A DNA stretch of 23,424 nucleotides, from contig CAKRGF010000037.1 in the NCBI GenBank assembly GCA_934322085.1, positions 1-23,424 of the forward strand. Direction: 5' to 3'. Positions within the stretch are counted from its first letter, which is position 1. Each line of letters begins with the position of its first letter. Under the pieces are notes generated by a model that had not been told where the DNA came from, searched no databases, and worked only from the letters and a program-made list of their open reading frames with translations. Positions 1 to 6,984 of the stretch are shown piece by piece. The DNA is from an uncultured Eubacterium sp. GTDB taxonomy: Bacteria > Bacillota > Clostridia > Lachnospirales > Lachnospiraceae. Made by a program: the position numbers and the translations under genes.

Positions 1-323
1 TCGGTTATCACTGCACCTTTTTATTGTGATTATGGATTTGATTTTTCTACGGCAGGGCATGCGATAGACAGCAAGCAGAGAAGCCAGGGATTGGAAATTG
101 CTTTACCAATTACGGTAGGAGACAATGTATGGATTGGAACCAATGTATCGGTACTGCGGGAGTAACGATTGGGAACGATACGATTATTGGTGCCGGAAGT
201 GTTGTGAATAAAAATATTCCGGATGGTGTGATTGCAGCTGGCAATCCTTGTAAAGTGATTCGCAAAATAACAGAGTCTGATAAGAAAAAATATCCTATTT
301 ATGAGGAGTCTATGGGAATATAA
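1..323 (+). pseudogene. Hexapeptide-repeat sugar O-acetyltransferase (LacA/Maa/NodL type), 5'-partial, frameshifted
   Basis: The left edge cuts this gene. From base 1, frame 1 encodes a left-handed beta-helix acetyltransferase: TAGHAID (the family's catalytic-His region), then GLEIALPITVGDNVWIG, running to a stop at 163-165. The family's continuation (GVTIGNDTIIGAGSVV, then IAAGNPCKVIRKI near the C-terminus) is in frame 3 from about 159 to the stop at 321-323. The family normally reads V-L-P-G-V-T at the junction. Here CTG (154-156) is followed by two bases (CG) before GGA GTA ACG, so one base is missing from what was probably a CCG proline codon. Such enzymes move acetyl from acetyl-CoA to a sugar hydroxyl. 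The break removes the last coils and C-terminus, so the product is probably inactive. A base-calling error is the alternative. The ATG at 129 lies inside the helix domain and is not a plausible native start. Confidence 0.85.
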
Positions 324-437
324 TTAATAAAAATCTGACTGTCTTTTTTGTGACAAATCTGTCGGCTATAGTGAGTGGCATATTAGAAATGGCATATAAA
401 AAAGTATGTGACAGATAAAAACAGGAGACTGTACATA

Positions 438-2507
438 ATGAAACGTAAGATAGCAGCACTTATTCTTGTAATTGGATTGCTTGCAGGAATGGGAACGAAT
501 GAAAAAATGATTTTGGCAGCAGAGAGCGGTACATCATCGGATCAAAACAAAGAAATTGAAAAAATGGAAGTCATTGATACGGAGATGGAGATTTCCTATA
601 AAAGCTCTTTTACTAAGGAAAATGTTGTTCTTAAAGTTACCTATTCCGATGCGACAGAGCAGTTTGTACATCCGGAGCAGATGACAACGGTTGACACAAT
701 GAAGATAGGAGAGCAGAATCTTGAATTATTTTATCAGGGAAAGGTGATAGAGTATATGATTCGCGTTGTTCCAAGACAGGTGACAGGTCTGAAAAGGAAA
801 GAGACAACCAAAGAAAAAGCGGTTCTTGAATGGAGTGATTTAACGGAAAGTCAAGAATATGAAATATATACATCATCAAAAGAAACTAGCGGATTTTCTC
901 TCTTAAAAAGCACAACAAAAACCAGTTACGAATTTACAAATTTAAAAGAAGGACAGATTTTATATGTAAAAATTCGTGCCGGTGCAAATGGATATTATGG
1001 AAAAGAATCTGAAACACTGCCTGTGGCTTTACAGCCCGGTGAAGTGACAAAAATTACTGCAACAAAAAATGTAAAGACAAAGATAACGCTTGCGTGGGAG
1101 CCGGTCAGTGGAGCGACCGGTTATCAGATTTATTACCGTAAATCGACTTCAAAAGAATGTATTTTGGCAGGTAATACGATAGAGACGACATTTGATGTGA
1201 CAGGACTTTCCGCTGGAAAGAACTATTATTTTACAATTGTGGCGTATGCCGGTGATGTGGATAATCTGGGCGAACCGTCAAAGGAAGTATTGTTTGGTAC
1301 GGCACCATCGATGCCAAGTATTTCAAAAATTAAAGGCGGTGATAAGCGGATTAAGGTCAAATGGAGCAAAGGAACCGAAGCAGATTATTTTAATATTTAT
1401 TATTCGAAAAAATCGACTTCCGGGTATAAAGTGGCGGTAAAAGTGCTGCCAGACGAGTCGAAAATTCGTGCCATAGATGGCTTGAAGAAAAACACAAAGT
1501 ACTATGTAAAAATTGAAGCAGTGCGGACGGTGTCCGGGATTACAATGAGTTCCATTTCGACGGTAAAAAGTATAAAAACTGCTTCGAAAAGTGTAAAAGC
1601 GACGAGTACAACAGCTAAATTTTTCAAAACAAAAAAAGCATTTAAAAAATCGGCAGCTTATAAAAAATATAAAGAGTTCAAAAAACGAGTTTCTTATGCA
1701 AAGAGTTATGTGATTCCGGGACTTGTTGGAACAAATGTGGGGGGCTTTTATGCGACACGTATGGTTCCTCAGAGTGTGACATTTGCCGGAAATTATCTGC
1801 TGATTTCTGCATATGATTACACGAAAAAACAGGAATCGGTTATTTATGTGATGAACAAAACAACAAGAAAGTATATTACGACCATTGTTCTGCCACATAC
1901 CGGGCATGTGGGTGGCATCACCTTTGATGGCGAGAATGTCTGGGTGACATACGGTAAAAATTTGCAGAGTTTTAAGTTTAATCAGGTTCAGGCGGCAGTT
2001 TTATCCGGCAGGCCGTATTATGAGATTTACCGGTTTGCTTCCGTTGTAAAAATGCCGGAAACGATGTCTTATGTTACCTATTACAATAACCGAATCTGGG
2101 CAGCAGCGTACAGCGAATTCTCCTCAAAATATATGTACGGCTATACCATTCAGAATAAATCCGCAGTGCCATCTCTTACTTACACGAACCGGATTCTTAT
2201 GCCGAACCGGACACAGGGAGTTGCTTTTACTACATCGGGGAAGATGGTTGTTTCGCGTTCCTGTCAGACGAAAAAGGGACGCAGAGGTTTTATGTCGCAG
2301 TTAGAAACGTATCAGCCGACATGGGATTACACCAAACTGTCGATTAAGAAAAACAAAAAGAAAAAGACCGTTAAAATGCCTCCGATGAATGAAGGAATTG
2401 CGATTGACGGAGCTTATACGTATGTGATTTATGAGTCACCGGCCTTTTATGAATGTCAGGCAAAACTTGACCGGGTGACAGCATTTAAGACAAGTAAAAT
2501 AAGCTAA
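438..2507 (+). CDS. Secreted Big-like / fibronectin type III protein with C-terminal propeller-like domain
   Basis: A 689-residue exported protein of unknown function. I start it at ATG 438, not the in-frame ATG 408, because AGGAG (423-427) sits 10 bases upstream and the product then opens with a classic signal peptide: MKRK, hydrophobic residues 5-18, likely cleavage after about residue 28 (LAA). Domains by eye: a bacterial Ig-like fold at about 40-111; three FN3-like repeats at about 114-200, 200-291 and 293-384, each with the LxW, YxIYY and NYYFxI/KYYVKI patterns; a very Lys-rich linker at about 384-420; and a C-terminal domain from about 420 with repeated beta-strand/Trp-Gly patterns (GGITFDGENVWVTYG, YYNNRIWAAAY, EGIAIDGAYTYVIYES), suggesting a beta-propeller. 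I see no LPXTG anchor, catalytic motif or dockerin. The cationic linker could bind wall polymers or glycans (inference). It stands alone between the broken acetyltransferase and the MarR unit. Confidence 0.85.
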   Translation: MKRKIAALILVIGLLAGMGTNEKMILAAESGTSSDQNKEIEKMEVIDTEMEISYKSSFTKENVVLKVTYSDATEQFVHPEQMTTVDTMKIGEQNLELFYQGKVIEYMIRVVPRQVTGLKRKETTKEKAVLEWSDLTESQEYEIYTSSKETSGFSLLKSTTKTSYEFTNLKEGQILYVKIRAGANGYYGKESETLPVALQPGEVTKITATKNVKTKITLAWEPVSGATGYQIYYRKSTSKECILAGNTIETTFDVTGLSAGKNYYFTIVAYAGDVDNLGEPSKEVLFGTAPSMPSISKIKGGDKRIKVKWSKGTEADYFNIYYSKKSTSGYKVAVKVLPDESKIRAIDGLKKNTKYYVKIEAVRTVSGITMSSISTVKSIKTASKSVKATSTTAKFFKTKKAFKKSAAYKKYKEFKKRVSYAKSYVIPGLVGTNVGGFYATRMVPQSVTFAGNYLLISAYDYTKKQESVIYVMNKTTRKYITTIVLPHTGHVGGITFDGENVWVTYGKNLQSFKFNQVQAAVLSGRPYYEIYRFASVVKMPETMSYVTYYNNRIWAAAYSEFSSKYMYGYTIQNKSAVPSLTYTNRILMPNRTQGVAFTTSGKMVVSRSCQTKKGRRGFMSQLETYQPTWDYTKLSIKKNKKKKTVKMPPMNEGIAIDGAYTYVIYESPAFYECQAKLDRVTAFKTSKIS

Positions 2508-2549
2508 TAGGGCAAGGAAACAGTAAAACGGATGGAAAGAAATTTTTTG

Positions 2550-2578
2550 TTGACAAATAGAATACAATACCATATAAT
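2550..2578 (+). promoter_or_regulatory. SigA-type promoter of the MarR operon
   Basis: TTGACA (2550-2555) and TATAAT (2573-2578) are separated by exactly 17 bases: a perfect housekeeping promoter. The expected start site, near 2585, lies inside the palindrome at 2580-2593. Confidence 0.88.
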
Positions 2579-2579
2579 C

Positions 2580-2593
2580 GTTCTAAATAGAAC
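2580..2593 (+). promoter_or_regulatory. Candidate MarR operator at the transcription start
   Basis: GTTCTA-AA-TAGAAC is an inverted repeat with 6-bp arms directly after the -10 box. An 8-base copy of its right half, AAATAGAA, recurs at 2555-2562, exactly 30 bp (about three helical turns) before the one at 2585-2592, so the two copies flank the -10 region. MarR proteins are dimers that bind such palindromes and often repress their own promoter. Assignment to the adjacent regulator is inference. Confidence 0.6.
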
Positions 2594-2614
2594 AATGCAA
2601 CGAGGGGTATGACG

Positions 2615-3064
2615 ATGTTTTTTTGGGATCAGCATAAGACACTTACTAATTATTATGAGGTGCTTACAAGGGATGTGTGCGAGAAGTATGAGCTGACACA
2701 GATGGAATATGATATACTTATGTTTCTGAATAATAATCCGCAGCATAATACAGCAGCTGAGATAGTGAAGATTCGAAAATCGACCAAATCTCATGTGTCG
2801 ACCTCACTAAAAAAATTGGAGAGTAAAGGGCTTATTCAAAGGGAGCAGAGCATTCGTAATAAAAAGTATATCAAGATTACTTTACTGGATAAGGCAGAAC
2901 CAATTGTACAAACCGGCATAAGGACACAAAAACAATTTGCAAAGAATGTTTTTAGTGGAGTAACAAAGGAGAAAATAGATATGTGCAAAGAGGTGTTTAA
3001 TAAGATTTGTGCCAATGCAGATGAATGTTTAAAAAAATATAAGGAGCGGGACGATGAAAAATAG
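2615..3064 (+). CDS. MarR-family winged-helix transcriptional regulator
   Basis: A 149-residue DNA-binding regulator. GAGGGG (2602-2607) is 7 bases from ATG 2615 but only 1 base from ATG 2609, so 2615 (MFFWDQHK) is the better start. The order is typical of MarR: an N-terminal dimerisation helix; L-T-x-M-E-Y-D-I-L; AAEIVKIRKSTKSHVSTSLKKLESKGLI as helix-turn-helix and recognition helix; the wing with QREQSIRNKKYIKITLLDKA; and a long C-terminal dimerisation helix. It is transcribed from a consensus promoter with a palindrome over the start site, so autorepression is likely. Its last 11 bases overlap the next gene, a small membrane protein that is probably its main target or partner. The ligand cannot be read from sequence. 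Confidence 0.88.
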   Translation: MFFWDQHKTLTNYYEVLTRDVCEKYELTQMEYDILMFLNNNPQHNTAAEIVKIRKSTKSHVSTSLKKLESKGLIQREQSIRNKKYIKITLLDKAEPIVQTGIRTQKQFAKNVFSGVTKEKIDMCKEVFNKICANADECLKKYKERDDEK

Positions 3065-3497
3065 ATTTTATGTAAAAAAGAGAACACTTCTTTTAATTGC
3101 GGGTGTTGTGTGGCTGTTGGCAGGATTTAATGTTGCCAGGATGGGAATATTATCGTATTTAATGATTGACACAAAATGGTATTTGTTCTTTTTTTCAATG
3201 CTTGTGTTTTCTGCTTTTGGGGTAATGTTTTTGAAAATGAGTAAAAAACATACGAAAAGAATTATAGGGTATGAAGATGAACGGCCATTTTGGAATTTCT
3301 TTGATAAAAAAGCTTATGTGATGATGGCTTGTATGATGGGTGGCGGGATTGGATTAAGGGCTGCTGGTATTTTTCCGGATATATTTGTTGCCTTTTTTTA
3401 TTCAGGGCTTGGATGTGCATTAGCATTAGCAGGCGTTTTATTTGCAAAAAATTATTTGTGTTATTATCAGTTGATTGAAGAGCAGGAACAACGATAA
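3054..3497 (+). CDS. Small membrane protein, four predicted helices, MarR-linked
   Basis: A 147-residue protein that I do not recognise. The start at 3054 has AAGGAG at 3041-3046 with 7 bases spacing and overlaps the marR stop by 11 bases, so the two are translationally coupled. Hydrophobic stretches at about residues 11-33, 42-62, 86-105 and 108-130 suggest four membrane helices, with a charged cytoplasmic loop (KKHTKRIIGYEDERPFWNF) between helices 2 and 3 and a Gln/Glu-rich tail. A Met/Gly-rich run (MMACMMGGGIG) starts helix 3. MarR genes commonly control an efflux or stress-membrane protein beside them, but this protein is too small for an MFS or MATE pump and has no transporter motif that I can name. 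Confidence 0.72.
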   Translation: MKNRFYVKKRTLLLIAGVVWLLAGFNVARMGILSYLMIDTKWYLFFFSMLVFSAFGVMFLKMSKKHTKRIIGYEDERPFWNFFDKKAYVMMACMMGGGIGLRAAGIFPDIFVAFFYSGLGCALALAGVLFAKNYLCYYQLIEEQEQR

Positions 3498-3524
3498 GCC
3501 TCGTATATCAGATATAATGGAGGC
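3498..3524 (+). other. Stem-loop directly after the membrane-protein stop codon
   Basis: GCCTC (3498-3502) pairs with GAGGC (3520-3524), and TATAT/ATATA inside can extend the stem. It begins at the base after the TAA stop. No T-run follows, so it is not a standard intrinsic terminator. It may protect the 3' end of the mRNA. Confidence 0.35.
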
Positions 3525-3549
3525 AATATTGATGCTGGATATTTGCTGT

Positions 3550-3577
3550 TTGACTTGGTTGCAGGAATTGTAATAAT
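3550..3577 (+). promoter_or_regulatory. Probable promoter of the SGNH hydrolase-tgt-yajC operon
   Basis: TTGACT (3550-3555) and AATAAT (3572-3577) are 16 bases apart, five of six matches to consensus at each box. Transcription would begin near 3583-3584, exactly where the leader's first stem (TCCCCTTTTG) begins. Confidence 0.5.
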
Positions 3578-3582
3578 GGGGT

Positions 3583-3643
3583 TCCCCTTTTGACGATTTT
3601 GCGTTATAATAATAACGATTGCCGTGCAAAAGGGGACTTTTGC
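3583..3643 (+). promoter_or_regulatory. Structured leader with mutually exclusive hairpins
   Basis: TCCCCTTTTG (3583-3592) pairs perfectly over 10 bp with CAAAAGGGGA (3627-3636). A second perfect hairpin, GCAAAAG-GGGA-CTTTTGC (3626-3643), uses the same right-hand strand, so the two cannot form together. A third small hairpin, CGTTAT-AATA-ATAACG, sits in the loop of the first. GGGG at 3578-3581 could also compete for CCCC but is probably just upstream of the transcript. No U-run follows, and the ribosome site AAGGAG (3666-3671) is outside the stems, so the output mechanism is unclear. It could be an RNA switch, a stability element, or a DNA site for a dimeric regulator. Confidence 0.5.
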
Positions 3644-3681
3644 ATTTCAAAATGATTTAAGAAAAAAGGAGTTGTAAGAAT

Positions 3682-5379
3682 ATGAGAGGACCTGCCGCAC
3701 CGAAGGATCCGGTTGAAAAAAGACCATGTTTATATGTTGTTTTAGATAAGACAATTTCCGGTTCGAAAGACCCGGAGGGCATAATTCGTGATTATGTGTA
3801 CTTAGAGGGAAGATTAAGAGATCAGGTGAAATTTACATCAGGAGATATTGATGAAGAATTGCTGGATATGCTCCCGAGGATGGAGACATTCCGCAAACTG
3901 GTTCACAGTGTTGGTGTCAGCATCAAGGCGGAAGACCCGGCAGATAAAGAAAAGGAAGTCGAGTTTCAGTTCCAGTGTTATGGAAAAACTGATAAATACA
4001 CGACAGGAACTGTGATGGAAGCGACAATTCCATGTACGGGAGAAGAAATGGTTCTTCCGGTAGATGCCTACCCGGTAAATGAGGATGATGACTGCTTTGG
4101 CTCCTTTAATTTTATTTTTCCGGAAGAAAATAAAAATATGGATTTGACAGTCAAATTTTATGTAAATGATGGCTATGAAGTGCCGGAAATTCAAGTTGAC
4201 CCACCGGTTAATTTTGATTCGCCGGAGTATCAGGATATGATTGAAAACTCGCTTGTGTCGACAGGAAACAATTATCGCCTGAAAAAGGTAATCGAAAAAT
4301 GTAAACGCGGCGAGGATGTGACGATTGCTTATATTGGAGGCTCGATTACACAGGGAGCCGGCGGAAAGCCAATCAACACGATGTGTTATGCTTACCGTTC
4401 TTATGACGCGTTTTGCAAGTTGTTTTCACCTTGCGATGGAAAAAATATGCACTATGTAAAGGCCGGTGTCGGTGGAACTCCATCCGAACTTGGTATGGTG
4501 CGTTATGATTTAGATGTTACGAAAAATGGCGAGATTACGCCGGATTTGGTAGTGGTTGAATTTGCGGTAAATGATGAGGGCGATGAGACACAGGGTGTCA
4601 GTTTTGAGAGTCTTGTGATGAAAATTCTTCAGGCTGAAAATGCACCGGCAGTGTTATTGAATTTTGCAGTATTTATGAATGACTGGAATCTGCAAAATCG
4701 ATTGCAGCCAATTGGTGAGCGCTATGAACTGCCGATGGTTAGTGTAAAAGATGCTGTTGTTCCGCAGTTTGAAAAAAATCGTGTAATTACAAAGAGACAG
4801 TTCTTCTATGATATTTACCATCCAACGAATGATGGACACCGCATTATGGCAGACTGCATTGCAAATTTGTTTGAAAAGGTAGACAAAGAGGAGATGGCAG
4901 AGCAGGATATTTCTCTTGACAAAGAGCCGGTTTATGGCACACAGTTTAAGGATTTGATTCGCTTTGACCGCACAAATGCAGAAGATTTTGCAGTGATTGT
5001 ACAGGATGGGTATGATGCAAAAGATACAGATATCCAGTATGTAGAGCGTGATATGGATTTAAATGGTTCACCGGAGTTTGCTGACAACTGGATGAATGAC
5101 GGTTCTGTAACAGGGGCAGAATTTAGGATGACGATTACTTGTAAAAATTTAGTGGCGGTCATCAAAGATTCCGGTTCGTCCGAATTTGGTACGGCTGATA
5201 TTTTAGTTGATGGCAATGTGGTAAAACAGATTAACCCACTCGATAATGGATGGGCACACTGTAATCCGCAGATTTTAATTGATGAAAAAGAGAGCAAAAA
5301 ACACGAAGTCGTATTCCGCATGAAAGAAGGCGACGAGGCGAAGAAATTTACAATACTTGGTTTTGGAGTGACACGGTAA
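3682..5379 (+). CDS. SGNH/GDSL-family hydrolase, probably cytoplasmic esterase
   Basis: A 565-residue hydrolase with an SGNH core. Block I is IGGSIT with nucleophile Ser221; block II Gly lies in the AGVGGTPSELG segment; block III is VVEFAVND with Asn297; block V is D-I-Y-H-P with Asp377 and His380. The core, about 210-405, is flanked by an N-terminal beta-rich region (about 15-190) and a C-terminal beta-rich region (about 420-565), so it is much larger than a simple GDSL esterase (about 200-250). There is no signal peptide or membrane segment, so it should act in the cytoplasm, for example removing acyl groups from imported oligosaccharides (inference). The start has AAGGAG (3666-3671) 10 bases upstream. 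Its stop codon abuts the tgt start with no gap, an odd pairing of a probable carbohydrate esterase with a tRNA-modification gene. Confidence 0.85.
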   Translation: MRGPAAPKDPVEKRPCLYVVLDKTISGSKDPEGIIRDYVYLEGRLRDQVKFTSGDIDEELLDMLPRMETFRKLVHSVGVSIKAEDPADKEKEVEFQFQCYGKTDKYTTGTVMEATIPCTGEEMVLPVDAYPVNEDDDCFGSFNFIFPEENKNMDLTVKFYVNDGYEVPEIQVDPPVNFDSPEYQDMIENSLVSTGNNYRLKKVIEKCKRGEDVTIAYIGGSITQGAGGKPINTMCYAYRSYDAFCKLFSPCDGKNMHYVKAGVGGTPSELGMVRYDLDVTKNGEITPDLVVVEFAVNDEGDETQGVSFESLVMKILQAENAPAVLLNFAVFMNDWNLQNRLQPIGERYELPMVSVKDAVVPQFEKNRVITKRQFFYDIYHPTNDGHRIMADCIANLFEKVDKEEMAEQDISLDKEPVYGTQFKDLIRFDRTNAEDFAVIVQDGYDAKDTDIQYVERDMDLNGSPEFADNWMNDGSVTGAEFRMTITCKNLVAVIKDSGSSEFGTADILVDGNVVKQINPLDNGWAHCNPQILIDEKESKKHEVVFRMKEGDEAKKFTILGFGVTR

Positions 5380-6522
5380 ATGAAGAAATATGAATTGCTG
5401 GCGACTGATGGGCGTGCGCGCAGAGGTCGTTTCACGACACCGCACGGCGTAATTGAGACTCCGGTGTTTATGAATGTAGGAACGGTGGCAGCGATTAAGG
5501 GTGCAGTTTCTACGATGGATTTACATGATATTCACACGCAGGTTGAATTGTCAAACACATACCATCTGCATGTGAGACCGGGGGATGATGTGATAAAAAA
5601 ATTGGGCGGTCTGCATAAGTTTATGAATTGGGACAAGCCGATTTTGACAGATTCGGGTGGATTTCAAGTGTTTTCCTTAGCCGGACTTAGAAAAATCAAA
5701 GAAGAGGGCGTGCATTTTAATTCACATATTGATGGACGCAAAATTTTCATGGGACCGGAGGAAAGTATGCAGATTCAGTCAAATCTCGCGTCAACGATTG
5801 CGATGGCATTTGATGAGTGTCCGCCGCATCCGGCTACGCGCGAATATATGCAGAATTCGGTTGACCGAACGACGCGGTGGCTGCGCCGATGTAAGGCAGA
5901 GATGGAGCGGTTAAATGCACTTCCGGATACGATTAATAAGGAGCAGATGCTCTTTGGTATTAACCAGGGCGGAACTTTTGAAGATATCCGTATCAATCAC
6001 GCAAGAGCAATCTGCGAACTGGATTTGGATGGTTATGCGATTGGTGGTTTGGCAGTCGGTGAAACGCATGAGCAGATGTATCGCATTTTGGATGTTACGG
6101 TGCCGGAACTGCCACAGGATAAGCCCATTTATCTGATGGGGGTTGGTACACCACAGAATATATTAGAAAGTGTGGAGCGGGGCGTTGATTTCTTTGACTG
6201 TGTATATCCGGCGAGAAACGGACGTCATGGACATGCATACACAAACCATGGCAAGATGAATCTGCAGAATAAAAAATACGAACTGGATGACCGCCCGATT
6301 GAGGTCGGATGTGGATGTCCTGCCTGCCGACATTACAGCAGGGCGTATATCAGGCATCTTTTAAAGGCAAAGGAAATGCTTGGTCTGCGATTATTAGTCT
6401 TGCATAATTTGTATTTTTATAATACAATGATGGAAGAAATTCGGGAAGCTATCGAAACAGGTACTTTCTCTGAATATAAAAAGAACAAGCTGGCACGTAT
6501 GGAAGCCGGTTTGGATGAATGA
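5380..6522 (+). CDS. tgt: tRNA-guanine transglycosylase (queuosine biosynthesis)
   Basis: A 380-residue enzyme (E. coli Tgt is 375). It swaps the guanine at position 34 of GUN-anticodon tRNAs for preQ1, or for queuine in some salvage bacteria, a step toward queuosine. Visible signatures: DSGGFQVFSL with general acid/base Asp91; the FDCVYPARNGRHG segment with nucleophile Asp273; and the zinc site Cys311, Cys313, Cys316 and His342, with the same spacing as in the Zymomonas enzyme (318/320/323/349). ATG follows the hydrolase TAA directly, with only a distant GGAG (5365-5368) upstream, so translation is probably coupled to the hydrolase. yajC follows after 17 bases, the order seen in many bacteria. 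Confidence 0.97.
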   Translation: MKKYELLATDGRARRGRFTTPHGVIETPVFMNVGTVAAIKGAVSTMDLHDIHTQVELSNTYHLHVRPGDDVIKKLGGLHKFMNWDKPILTDSGGFQVFSLAGLRKIKEEGVHFNSHIDGRKIFMGPEESMQIQSNLASTIAMAFDECPPHPATREYMQNSVDRTTRWLRRCKAEMERLNALPDTINKEQMLFGINQGGTFEDIRINHARAICELDLDGYAIGGLAVGETHEQMYRILDVTVPELPQDKPIYLMGVGTPQNILESVERGVDFFDCVYPARNGRHGHAYTNHGKMNLQNKKYELDDRPIEVGCGCPACRHYSRAYIRHLLKAKEMLGLRLLVLHNLYFYNTMMEEIREAIETGTFSEYKKNKLARMEAGLDE

Positions 6523-6539
6523 TTTTAGGAGGTTAACTC

Positions 6540-6815
6540 ATGCAGGGAATTGGAATTATTTTGCTTTATGTGGTAATTATCGGCGCATTCTATTTGATTG
6601 CGATTCGTCCGCAGAAAAAGAAAGAAAAACAGCATCAGGCATTGGTAAATGCAGTTGCAGTTGGTGACAGTATTCTTACAACCAGCGGTTTTTACGGTGT
6701 TGTCATTGATATGACAGACGAAGTGGTTATCGTTGAGTTTGGAAGCAACAAAAACTGTCGTATTCCGATGCAGAAGTCTGCGATTGTAGAAGTTGATAAA
6801 GCAGAAGAAGCCTAG
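6540..6815 (+). CDS. yajC: Sec translocon accessory protein YajC
   Basis: A 91-residue single-pass membrane protein that associates with SecDF/SecYEG. It has a helix at about residues 4-22 followed by the family hallmark IRPQKKKEKQHQALVNAVAVGD, then GDSILTTSGFYGVV and a VVIVEF...CRIPMQKSAIVEV beta domain. A perfect AGGAGGT (6527-6533), 6 bases from the ATG, gives strong independent initiation. It is the last gene of the unit; secDF is not in the window. A Rho-independent terminator follows 18 bases after the stop. Confidence 0.96.
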   Translation: MQGIGIILLYVVIIGAFYLIAIRPQKKKEKQHQALVNAVAVGDSILTTSGFYGVVIDMTDEVVIVEFGSNKNCRIPMQKSAIVEVDKAEEA

Positions 6816-6833
6816 TTGGAACAAGAGAAAGAG

Positions 6834-6871
6834 CCATGCATTTGAAAGAAATTCGGATGTGTGGTTTTTTT
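6834..6871 (+). terminator. Intrinsic terminator after yajC
   Basis: CCATGCATTTGAA (6834-6846) pairs along all 13 positions, with several G-U pairs, to TTCGGATGTGTGG (6852-6864) across a 5-base loop. Seven Ts follow (6865-6871). It separates the tgt-yajC unit from the galactose operon. Confidence 0.85.
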
Positions 6872-6924
6872 GTTTGCGGATTTCGTAACTATAAAAAAAT
6901 CCACCATTACCTTATAATAATCCA

Positions 6925-6955
6925 TTGACCGTTTATAGGGAGAGTTTGTTATAAT
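6925..6955 (+). promoter_or_regulatory. Promoter of the galK operon (extended -10)
   Basis: TTGACC (6925-6930) and TATAAT (6950-6955) are 19 bases apart, longer than ideal, but TG at 6947-6948 makes an extended -10 (TG-T-TATAAT) that can offset a poor -35 spacing. I found no clear CcpA cre site in 6872-6981. Confidence 0.65.
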
Positions 6956-6984
6956 GGAGTTAATGAAAAAGAGGGAGAGAAATG

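Noticed and set aside
129..323. A separate 64-residue protein starting at ATG 129
   Set aside because: The ATG falls within the beta-helix of the upstream frame (at the DNVWIG turn), and only the part after about 159 matches the family; it is the 3' piece of a frameshifted gene.
408..437. Upstream ATG at 408 for the FN3 protein
   Set aside because: No ribosome site, and it would place ten polar residues before a signal peptide; ATG 438 has AGGAG upstream.
1323..1907. Antisense open frame of 194 codons opposite the FN3 protein
   Set aside because: Phe/Cys/Arg-rich with no domain. The + strand frame shows a signal peptide and FN3 repeats.
3590..3610. TTGACG and TATAAT as a promoter inside the SGNH leader
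   Set aside because: The two boxes are only 9 bases apart, too close for sigma-70 type recognition; TATAAT here is part of the CGTTAT/ATAACG hairpin.
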